DNA from: Bacteroidia bacterium
Lineage (GTDB): Bacteria; Bacteroidota; Bacteroidia; Bacteroidales; Marinifilaceae
Assembly: GCA_025999735.1 (NCBI GenBank)
Contig: BNXR01000095.1
Location: 1 to 7,022 of the forward strand
Reading direction: 5' to 3'
Length of the DNA stretch: 7,022 bases
Below, one piece after another: positions 1-6,248 of the stretch. Position numbers and translations under genes: made by a program. Every line of letters begins with the position of its first letter. Positions within the stretch are counted from its first letter, which is position 1. The notes beneath the pieces were generated by a model, which made no database searches, had not been told where the DNA came from, and saw only the letters and a list, made by a program, of their open reading frames with translations.

Positions 1-1
1 T

Positions 2-1528
2 GTAGGAATATCAGGAGGAGCAGATGCCAATCTTTATCCGAATATTGGAAATGTATTGAAGAAAATTCTCATGAAGAAACATTTTAATGGTGGTCCTGCG
101 GAGGCATATACCGACAGCGAAAAAGCAGCACTGGTAAAGAACACTCCCAATCTGGATTTATTTCTGAACATGCACGTCTTCAAAACAGAAATGAATCAAA
201 ATACGATAAAAGCCGTTGTCGCCCGTCATATCGAAAACAGTAGTGAATTGCGTTTTACAGGAAACTATTTTGCCGATTGTACTGGCGATGCTACGGTCGG
301 TTATCTGGCGGGGGCAGACTACCGGATGGGCAGAGAAAGCGCTTATGAGGCTTTTGAATCGTTAGCGCCTCTTTTTGCCGATAAATTATTGACCGGTACA
401 TCCCAGTTATTTTCGTTAGCCACATCCGACACTGCTTCAACTTTTCCGGTTTTGGATTGGGCATGCCAATTTACACCGAAATATTATATTAGACAGAAGG
501 AACCTGATTGGAGATGGGAAGGCGGCTTTACTAAAAATACCATTACTGACGCCGAAAATATCAGAGACCAAAATTTCCGGGCTATTCTCGGAAATTGGTC
601 TTATTTGAAAAATAACAATCCGGAATGGGCTAACATGCGGATGATATGGCTGGCATATATTGCAGGGAAAAGAGACTCACGCCGATTATTGGGAGACGTC
701 ATTTTAAACCAAAATGACATACTAAATCAAATCAAATACACTGATGCAAGTTTTACCACTACATGGCCTCTGGATTTACACTATCCCGATCCGAAAAACA
801 GTCAATATTTCCCCGGCGAAGAATTTTTTAGCTATGGTACGTGGACACATATTTATCCGTACCATGTTCCCTATCGTTGCCTGTATTCGCGGAACATCAA
901 CAATTTGTTCATGGCCGGACGGGACATCAGTGTAACCCATGTGGCTTTTGGAACAATTCGATTGATGAGAACCGGCGGAATGATGGGCGAAGTAGTCGGT
1001 ATGGCAGCATCGGTTTGCAAAAAATATAATATCATGCCACGACAGGTATATACGGAACAATTGGCCGATTTAAAGACGCTGATGAAAGCAGGAGTGCCCA
1101 CACCAATTGTCAATGTTGCTAAGAATAAACGGGTAACCCACAGCGATGCCGACCCTACCGAAAACAGTGGGAAAATGGCTGTTGACGGCGTGAAAACCGG
1201 CAACCCGACAAGGTGGGTTTCGGATAATTCAAATAAAGAACACTGGATTGAAATTGATTTGCAGGGAACACACGCCATCAATGCGTTTCAAATATGGTGC
1301 GATGTGAATACCAATGCCGTACAACATACAAAACAGTTCCGGTTGCAGGCAAATGTTGGCGGAGCATGGGTGAACATCGTTACAGAAGATAACAATGAGG
1401 CAGCAGAGTACTATAAGGAGTTTGAGAGCATTTCAACCGATAAGGTCAGGTTTTATGTTCCTGCCTATACGGACAACAGAGTACGTTTGTTTGAAATAGA
1501 AGTCTATAGCATCATACGTATTAGTTGA
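2..1528 (+). CDS. FAD-dependent oxidoreductase with C-terminal F5/8 type C domain (5' partial)
   Basis: The reading frame is open to the left edge, so the gene begins upstream. The visible part is 508 codons ending in TGA, and the internal TTG/ATG codons near 56-73 are not the true start. Two blocks are typical of the FAD_oxidored family: FADCTGDATVG at visible residues 90-100, and FMAGRDISVTH at 303-313 followed by a glycine- and methionine-rich helix. The Gly-rich dinucleotide-binding motif and any signal peptide would lie outside the window. From about residue 371 to the end, a beta-rich segment (WVSDN, HWIEIDLQG, VRLFEIEVY) looks like an F5/8 type C (discoidin, CBM32-like) domain, which often binds galactose or GalNAc. 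Its substrate is unknown. Relatives often sit in glycan-degradation loci, and the GH2 gene follows after 43 bases, so oxidation of a sugar-derived compound is possible but inferred. The family call is secure, the reaction is not. Confidence 0.88.
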   Translation, partial: VGISGGADANLYPNIGNVLKKILMKKHFNGGPAEAYTDSEKAALVKNTPNLDLFLNMHVFKTEMNQNTIKAVVARHIENSSELRFTGNYFADCTGDATVGYLAGADYRMGRESAYEAFESLAPLFADKLLTGTSQLFSLATSDTASTFPVLDWACQFTPKYYIRQKEPDWRWEGGFTKNTITDAENIRDQNFRAILGNWSYLKNNNPEWANMRMIWLAYIAGKRDSRRLLGDVILNQNDILNQIKYTDASFTTTWPLDLHYPDPKNSQYFPGEEFFSYGTWTHIYPYHVPYRCLYSRNINNLFMAGRDISVTHVAFGTIRLMRTGGMMGEVVGMAASVCKKYNIMPRQVYTEQLADLKTLMKAGVPTPIVNVAKNKRVTHSDADPTENSGKMAVDGVKTGNPTRWVSDNSNKEHWIEIDLQGTHAINAFQIWCDVNTNAVQHTKQFRLQANVGGAWVNIVTEDNNEAAEYYKEFESISTDKVRFYVPAYTDNRVRLFEIEVYSIIRIS

Positions 1529-1571
1529 TTTTTTGTTATAAATTATAAATTTAAAATTAGGATGATAAAAT

Positions 1572-4007
1572 ATGAAAATTAAATTATTAGTGCTGTTGCT
1601 GGGCGTTTCCCTGCTTGGGACGGCTCAAACGAGGACGGAAGTCCTGTTGGAAAAGAATTGGAAATTTTCGCGTACCGACGCTGTGGAGGCTGTCCGGCCG
1701 GAGTTTGACGACAACAAGTGGCAAACCGTAACCGTGCCTCACGACTGGGCTATTTATGGTCCTTTCGACAAAAAAGCCGGAGAGAAAGTCGGACCCGCCG
1801 GACTTCCTTTTATTGGCGTGGGATGGTACCGCGTTAAATTTCAAGTACCCGGTTTTGGTAGTGGAAAGAAAGCCTCCATTCTCTTCGATGGAGCTATGAG
1901 TCATGCTCGCGTATATCTCAACGGACAGGAAGTGGGCTATTGGCCTTATGGCTACAACAGTTTCCATTTCGACATTTCCCCTTATCTGAAAGAAAAAGAC
2001 AATGTACTGGCTGTGCGTTTGGAAAATGTCGAATCAATCTCGGGCTGGTATCCGGGGGGAGGCATTTACCGGAATGTACATCTCGTCATCACGCAAGACG
2101 TACATATTCCCGTGTGGGGTACGCAATTGACCACTCCGGTGGTGGGACGTGATTTTGCCAAAGTGAAACTGAAAACAAAGGTGGAATATCCGGGTGCTTT
2201 ACCGACAAAACTTTCGCTGGTAACAGAAATAAAAGACGGGCAACAAAAGGTGGTGAGCCGCAGTGAAACCGTATTAACAAAATACGACAACCGTACATTT
2301 GAACAGGATTTAGTGGTAGAAACGCCCCGCTTATGGTCGCCCGCCACGCCTGATTTATATATTGCCGAATCGAAACTGTATGCCGACGGCAAACTGAAAG
2401 ATACCTACACCACCCGTTTCGGTATCCGCAAACTTGAAATCATTCCTGACAAGGGGATGTTTCTTAACGGCGATATTATCAAATTCAAGGGTGTATGCAA
2501 TCACCACGACTTGGGTCCGCTCGGTTCGGCAATTAACACAAGTGCTTTGCGCCGGCAGCTGACAATTCTCAAAGACATGGGATGTAATGCCATCCGTACC
2601 TCGCACAATATGCCGGCTCCCGAATTGGTAGCACTCTGTGACGAAATGGGTTTCATGATGATGGTAGAAGCTTTTGACGAATGGGAGCGGGGTAAATCCA
2701 GAAGCGGATACAGCCTGTATTTCAAGGATTGGGCGGAAAAAGATATGGTAAATATGTTGCACAACTACCGCAACAATGCTTCCGTAGTGATATGGAGCCT
2801 CGGCAATGAGATACCGGAGCAAGATACGCCCGCAGGTCTAAGAGTGGCTCGTTTCCTACAGGATATTTGTCACCGCGAAGACCCTACACGACCCTGTACG
2901 ATGGGTCTCGACAAGGTGGAAGGGGCTATAAAAAGCCATGTGGCATCCACTTTAGACGTGCCGGGTTTCAACTATCGCCTGCAATTCTATCAAAAGGGCT
3001 ACGAAGAACTGCCGCAACGGATTGTTTTGGGCAGCGAAACAGCCGCTACAATCAGTTCACGCGGCGTTTATCATTTTCCCGCTGTAAGGACTGCATACAA
3101 AAAATACGACGACGGTCAGTGTTCGAGTTATGATTTGGGAGATATGGGCTGGTCGTACTTGCCAGACGACATTTTTGTACCGCACGATGATTATCCATGG
3201 TGCATCGGCGAATTTGTATGGGCAGGCTTCGACTACCTGGGCGAACCGACGCCCTATCGCGACAGATGGCCAAACCACAGTTCCATGTTTGGAATTATTG
3301 ATTTGGCGGGGATACCCAAAGACCGCTATTACCTCTACCGCAGTCATTGGAACCCAACGGAAGAAACTTTGCATATCCTCCCGCACTGGACGTGGCCGGG
3401 AAGAGAAGGCGAGACTACGCCGGTATTCGTTTATACCAATTATCCTTCGGCTGAATTGTTTGTGAATGGAAAAAGTCAGGGGCGAGTAACGAAAGACGAA
3501 AGCATGACCGAGGCTAAAACCAACAACGACGAAGCCCGTCAACAACTCTTGAGCCAACGCCGTTACCGCCTGATGTGGCCGGACGTGAAATACGAACCGG
3601 GAACCCTGAAAGTGGTTGCTTATGATGCCAACGGTAAATCCGTAGCCGAAACCGAACGGCATACGGCAGGCAAACCACATCATCTGGAACTGACCGCCGA
3701 CCGGACCGTCCTTGATGCTAACGGGAAAGATTTATCGTTCATCACGGTCAAAGTAGTTGACAAGGACGGTAATCTGTGCCCCGATGCCGCCAATTCCATC
3801 CGTTTCAAGGTTGCCGGAGCCGGAACCTATCGTGCTGCCGCCAATGGCGATGCCACCAATCTTGAACAGTTCCACCTTCCAGCGATGAGTGTATTCAAAG
3901 GCATGCTGGTAGCCATCGTGCAATCGGCAGAACAACCCGGAAAAATTCAATTCGAGGCAGAAGCCAAAGGTCTGAAAAAGGCTACACTGATATTACAAAG
4001 CAATTAA
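1572..4007 (+). CDS. Exported GH2 family beta-galactosidase
   Basis: An 811-residue glycoside hydrolase, probably releasing terminal beta-linked galactose in the periplasm. Residues 1-18 form a signal peptide (hydrophobic core, then GTA before Gln19) with no lipobox cysteine. Domain order is the GH2 N-terminal jelly roll (about 22-175), the Ig-like domain (about 182-287), the TIM barrel (about 290-595), a DUF4982-like domain (about 605-705) and a C-terminal Ig-like GH2 domain (about 707-809). The acid/base Glu413 lies in WSLGNE and the nucleophile Glu489 in VLGSETA. Their 76-residue spacing equals that of LacZ Glu461/Glu537. GVCNHHD (308-313), RTSHN (around 342-346) and GEFVWAGFDYLGEP (starting around 546) are further conserved active-site segments. 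AGGA lies 9 bases before the ATG. The gene sits between the FAD oxidoreductase and the GH20 gene with gaps of 43 and 39 bases. Specificity for galactose rather than another GH2 sugar rests on the domain layout and motifs. Confidence 0.93.
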   Translation: MKIKLLVLLLGVSLLGTAQTRTEVLLEKNWKFSRTDAVEAVRPEFDDNKWQTVTVPHDWAIYGPFDKKAGEKVGPAGLPFIGVGWYRVKFQVPGFGSGKKASILFDGAMSHARVYLNGQEVGYWPYGYNSFHFDISPYLKEKDNVLAVRLENVESISGWYPGGGIYRNVHLVITQDVHIPVWGTQLTTPVVGRDFAKVKLKTKVEYPGALPTKLSLVTEIKDGQQKVVSRSETVLTKYDNRTFEQDLVVETPRLWSPATPDLYIAESKLYADGKLKDTYTTRFGIRKLEIIPDKGMFLNGDIIKFKGVCNHHDLGPLGSAINTSALRRQLTILKDMGCNAIRTSHNMPAPELVALCDEMGFMMMVEAFDEWERGKSRSGYSLYFKDWAEKDMVNMLHNYRNNASVVIWSLGNEIPEQDTPAGLRVARFLQDICHREDPTRPCTMGLDKVEGAIKSHVASTLDVPGFNYRLQFYQKGYEELPQRIVLGSETAATISSRGVYHFPAVRTAYKKYDDGQCSSYDLGDMGWSYLPDDIFVPHDDYPWCIGEFVWAGFDYLGEPTPYRDRWPNHSSMFGIIDLAGIPKDRYYLYRSHWNPTEETLHILPHWTWPGREGETTPVFVYTNYPSAELFVNGKSQGRVTKDESMTEAKTNNDEARQQLLSQRRYRLMWPDVKYEPGTLKVVAYDANGKSVAETERHTAGKPHHLELTADRTVLDANGKDLSFITVKVVDKDGNLCPDAANSIRFKVAGAGTYRAAANGDATNLEQFHLPAMSVFKGMLVAIVQSAEQPGKIQFEAEAKGLKKATLILQSN

Positions 4008-4046
4008 TTAAAAAAAAGAGTCCGTAATCATAAAAGAAAATTTATT

Positions 4047-5714
4047 ATGTTCAATATGTTAAAAGAAAAGATTTTCAAAGTAGTATATGCAGCAGTCGCG
4101 TTGTTTGCAACACTGAGTGTGAGTGCACAGTATAGCGTTTTGCCCGAACCGCAGCAAGTGGAATACAGCAACGGTTCTTTCAAACTGAAAGATAAACTGA
4201 CAATCGCGTTCCCGCCGGAGTTGGCAAACAAAGCGGCATATTGCAGAGACGCAATGATTCGCGTTTCTACCGTCACCCCTATTTTGAAGGAAGGTAAAAA
4301 ATCGGGCGACATTACTCTCGTATTGGATGCTTCGGTTTTGCCGGAACATTCAGAAGGATATGTTTTGGAGATTCAAAAGAAGCGAATTAACATTAAAGCC
4401 AATGCGCCTGCCGGGATTCTGCATGGAATACAAACCTTGCGGCAATTGCTCGGGACGACATCGACGACGTCGACATCATCGTCGACATCGACATCATCGA
4501 CATCATCGACATCATCGACATCATCGACATCATCGGCGGCGACATCGAAACAAACGGGACAGACGGGGCATGCCCCGTCTCTACAAACCGGTACGATTAC
4601 CGATTATCCGACCTTGGGTTGGCGTGCCTTTATGCTTGATGAATCCCGCCATTTTTTCGGAAAAGAGGTCGTGTTAAAATTGCTGGATAATATGTCGCGC
4701 CTGAAGATGAATGTTTTCCACTGGCATATTGTCGATAATCATGGCTGGCGTATTGAAATCCCCAAATATCCCGAACTGACAAAAACAGGTGCTGCCCGCG
4801 ATTTCTCTGTACCCAATAAATCATTCGCGAGTTTTTACACGCAGGAAGAAATCAGAGACATTGTCGCTTATGCTTCCGCACGGCACATTACCGTTGTGCC
4901 CGAAATAGAGTTCCCCGGACATTCCAATGCAGCCATAGCCTCTTATCCCTGGTTAGGGTCCGGCGATGCATTGAATTTGACCAATCCGGCAGTAGAAGAC
5001 TTCCTCAAAGACGTATTGGAAGACGTAGTCGCTTTGTTTCCCGGCAATGTGATTCACATAGGTGGCGATGAAGTGGATTTTAAATACTGGAAAACTACGC
5101 CTTCCATTGTGCAATATATGCAAGAAAACAACATCCTGTCGCCTGCCGACCTCCAAGTTAGTTTTACGAACAAGATAGCCGATTGGCTTGCCTCCAAAAA
5201 CCGTCGTATAATGGGTTGGAGCGAGGTAACAGGCAAATTAATTCCTGATTATTGGCGTCCGATGCTTCCCGAAGACCACATTCTCAAACAACCGCTTTCG
5301 CCCAATGTCATTGTGCACAGTCATTGTGACAATCTTGCCACCACTCAGGGAAATATGCAAGATGGTTGCGATATTGTCAACTCATTTAGTAGAATGACCT
5401 ATCTTGACTACTCCCGCGACTTCCACGAAGAGCGGTATATTACTTTGCAAAAAGCCCACTCTTTCCAACCCGTACCCGAAGGTCTGACGGCAGAGCAACA
5501 AAAGAAAGTACTGGGCTTGAGCTGTCAGATGTGGACGGAATGGGTGCCTAACGAACAGAACATGAACAAGAAGGTCTATCCCCGCATCGCAGCTTACGCC
5601 GAAGTGGGATGGACTGCGCCCGACAAAAAAGATTATAGTCGTTTCCTCAAAGCGTTGGACTATTTTCTGAAAGATTGGAAAAAGCAGGGGATTGACTACG
5701 AGGAAATCAAATAG
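4047..5714 (+). CDS. Exported GH20 family beta-N-acetylhexosaminidase with low-complexity insert
   Basis: A 555-residue enzyme expected to remove terminal beta-GlcNAc or beta-GalNAc by substrate-assisted catalysis. Residues 1-27 are a signal peptide (VSA before Gln28), and no lipobox is seen, so it is probably periplasmic. The N-terminal GH20b domain spans about 28-135. The catalytic barrel spans about 188-535, with LGWRAFMLDESRHF at 190-203, HWHIVDNHGWR starting at His225, the catalytic pair Asp341-Glu342 in HIGGDE, TYLDY, and WTEW around 496-499. Both active-site acids are present, so the enzyme should be active. The oddity is residues 137-182: a Ser/Thr tract and a palindrome-derived segment in a position that is normally a short linker. 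An alternative start at ATG 4056 would shorten the leader by three residues; neither start has a clear ribosome-binding site. Paired with the preceding GH2, it suggests stepwise removal of Gal and then HexNAc. Confidence 0.94.
   Translation: MFNMLKEKIFKVVYAAVALFATLSVSAQYSVLPEPQQVEYSNGSFKLKDKLTIAFPPELANKAAYCRDAMIRVSTVTPILKEGKKSGDITLVLDASVLPEHSEGYVLEIQKKRINIKANAPAGILHGIQTLRQLLGTTSTTSTSSSTSTSSTSSTSSTSSTSSAATSKQTGQTGHAPSLQTGTITDYPTLGWRAFMLDESRHFFGKEVVLKLLDNMSRLKMNVFHWHIVDNHGWRIEIPKYPELTKTGAARDFSVPNKSFASFYTQEEIRDIVAYASARHITVVPEIEFPGHSNAAIASYPWLGSGDALNLTNPAVEDFLKDVLEDVVALFPGNVIHIGGDEVDFKYWKTTPSIVQYMQENNILSPADLQVSFTNKIADWLASKNRRIMGWSEVTGKLIPDYWRPMLPEDHILKQPLSPNVIVHSHCDNLATTQGNMQDGCDIVNSFSRMTYLDYSRDFHEERYITLQKAHSFQPVPEGLTAEQQKKVLGLSCQMWTEWVPNEQNMNKKVYPRIAAYAEVGWTAPDKKDYSRFLKALDYFLKDWKKQGIDYEEIK
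4455..4547 (+). repeat. In-frame Ser/Thr microsatellite in the GH20 gene
   Basis: Thirty-one consecutive codons, all Thr or Ser apart from two Ala near the end, are built almost wholly from ACA, ACG, TCA, TCG and GCG. The core at 4491-4535 is five perfect tandem copies of ACATCATCG, encoding Thr-Ser-Ser. Less regular copies flank it on the left, and GCGGCGACATCG follows on the right. The 9-bp unit is a multiple of three, so copy-number change by slipped-strand replication would alter linker length without a frameshift. The tract falls between the GH20b domain and the catalytic barrel, so it probably forms a flexible linker or surface loop. Confidence 0.92.
4561..4580. repeat. 20-bp perfect palindrome within the GH20 coding sequence
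   Basis: The 20 bases centred on GGGGCATGCCCC equal their own reverse complement. They are read in frame as part of the peptide QTGHAPSL. The right side continues with CTAC, whereas the left side has GGAC, so an outer extension of the symmetry to GTAG/CTAC is imperfect. The palindrome is more G+C-rich than its surroundings and lies 13 bases after the Ser/Thr tract, within the same non-conserved insert. It resembles interspersed palindromic repeats that can invade reading frames, but whether it belongs to a repeated family cannot be judged from one copy. Confidence 0.85.
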
Positions 5715-5718
5715 CACG

Positions 5719-5822
5719 GTACACCGTAGGTGTGCAACCTCTAAGGTGGTGTTTCCAAAGAGAATATCCTGACAGTAAATAGAAATTGCTTAAATCGGCT
5801 ATCCGCCACCAAAGGTGGTGGC
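5719..5822. repeat. Cluster of short hairpins with 3-base loops
   Basis: Three hairpin-capable inverted repeats follow the GH20 stop codon. They are ACACC-gta-GGTGT (5721-5733, extendable by a T-G and a G-C pair to 5719-5735), ACCT-cta-AGGT (5737-5747) and CCACC-aaa-GGTGG (5806-5818). The third can also pair as GCCACC with GGTGGC out to 5822. The second and third also share AAGGTGGTG. None is followed by a good run of T, so they are poor intrinsic terminators. They could be degenerate interspersed repeats or RNA structures protecting the 3' end of the hydrolase transcript. Confidence 0.5.
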
Positions 5823-5857
5823 TTTGAAGTTTAGTAAACACGGCGAATGAAAAAATA

Positions 5858-5959
5858 ATGAAAATAGAAGGATTGTACGCAAAAAGCGATTTGCCCGACC
5901 GTCCCAATGAGGTGGCGGTAAATGAGATGTTGGTAAAAATGCGGGAATGTCTTCCCTAA
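5858..5959 (+). CDS. Possible 33-residue small ORF or gene remnant
   Basis: ATG to TAA encodes 33 residues: MKIEGLYAKSDL, PDRPNEVAVNEM, LVKMRECLP. The composition looks protein-like (charged, with an amphipathic segment near the end), and there is no signal peptide or membrane segment. I do not recognise it. There is no clear ribosome-binding site, although ATGAAAATAGAAGG is an A-rich start of the kind common in this phylum. It lies 143 bases after the GH20 gene and just before the inverted repeat of the tRNA terminator. It may be the surviving 5' end of a gene lost by deletion, a true small protein, or chance. Confidence 0.22.
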   Translation: MKIEGLYAKSDLPDRPNEVAVNEMLVKMRECLP

Positions 5960-5993
5960 AAGAGTGTCTTATTTAGTACACATTATAGAAAGC

Positions 5994-6028
5994 AATAGCC
6001 CTCTAAATCAATATTTTAGAGGGCTATT
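5994..6028 (-). terminator. Probable terminator of tRNA-Leu (14-bp perfect inverted repeat)
   Basis: AATAGCCCTCTAAA at 5994-6007 pairs perfectly with TTTAGAGGGCTATT at 6015-6028 across a 7-base loop. On the minus strand it starts 4 bases after the tRNA 3' end and is followed by GCTTTCTATAATG, a weak T-rich tail. On the + strand no T run follows, so it mainly serves the tRNA transcript, though it could also stop read-through from the hydrolase operon. Confidence 0.75.
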
Positions 6029-6032
6029 AACG

Positions 6033-6116
6033 TACCCGAGGTGGGAATCGAACCCACACGATATTGCTATCACTGGATTTTGAGTCCAGCGCGTCTACCA
6101 ATTCCGCCACCCGGGC
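6033..6116 (-). tRNA. tRNA-Leu (anticodon CAA)
   Basis: Read on the minus strand, this 84-base sequence folds as a class II tRNA. The acceptor GCCCGGG pairs with CTCGGGT through one G-T pair at each of two positions. The D arm contains AATTGGTAGAC. The anticodon stem CTGGA/TCCAG holds the loop CTCAAAA, giving anticodon CAA at 6080-6082, which reads UUG. A long variable arm (TGATAGCAATATCGT) is typical of Leu and Ser tRNAs, and the T arm is GTGGG-TTCGATT-CCCAC. The discriminator base is A, as expected for leucine. The 3' CCA is not encoded and must be added after transcription. The gene stands alone, with its own promoter and terminator, opposite in strand to both neighbours. Confidence 0.97.
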
Positions 6117-6130
6117 ATGAAATTCGAACG

Positions 6131-6161
6131 CAAAGGTACAGTTTTTTCAAATACTTACAAA
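6131..6161 (-). promoter_or_regulatory. Bacteroidota-type promoter of tRNA-Leu
   Basis: On the minus strand, TTTG (6158-6161) is separated by 19 bases from TACCTTTG (6131-6138). This matches the primary sigma factor consensus known in Bacteroides (a TTTG/TTG -33 element and a TAnnTTTG -7 element) at every defined base. Transcription would start around 6124-6126, leaving a leader of only about 8-10 bases before the mature tRNA end at 6116. Confidence 0.85.
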
Positions 6162-6248
6162 GGCTTGAAACTTTTTTTTCTTCGTTTTTAGTGATAATAT
6201 GCAAAAAAAGTGGGATATTTGCACAGAATTTTAAACCGTTTATTATTT

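Noticed and set aside
1525..1553. TTG, 18 bases, then TAAATTTA before the GH2 gene, a near match to a Bacteroidota promoter
   Set aside because: The last base of the -7 element differs, the whole gap is A+T-rich so near matches are expected, and the short spacing fits co-transcription with the upstream gene.
3057..3683. Minus-strand 208-codon open frame inside the GH2 gene
   Set aside because: It lies wholly antisense to conserved GH2 coding sequence including the nucleophile region, and its translation resembles no domain.
4455..4592. Microsatellite plus palindrome considered as a CRISPR-like or origin-like repeat array
   Set aside because: There are no unique spacers between repeats, the unit is 9 bp, and the whole segment is in frame within a functional-looking gene.
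4327..4677. A + strand 116-codon frame rich in His and Arg (HHRHHR repeats)
   Set aside because: It is the out-of-frame reading of the GH20 microsatellite and has no start context or family motifs.
5707..5907. Minus-strand 66-codon frame across the hairpin cluster
   Set aside because: It overlaps the end of the GH20 gene and the inverted repeats, and its composition is unlike a protein domain.
6214..6221. GATATTTG upstream of the HAD gene as a possible -7 element
   Set aside because: It differs from TAnnTTTG at one position and has no TTG/TTTG at the expected distance upstream. The HAD gene probably has a promoter in 6117-6248, but it cannot be fixed from the sequence.
6210..6248. GTG start giving the HAD protein 13 extra N-terminal residues
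   Set aside because: HAD motif I is normally within the first ten residues, so ATG 6249 is the better start.
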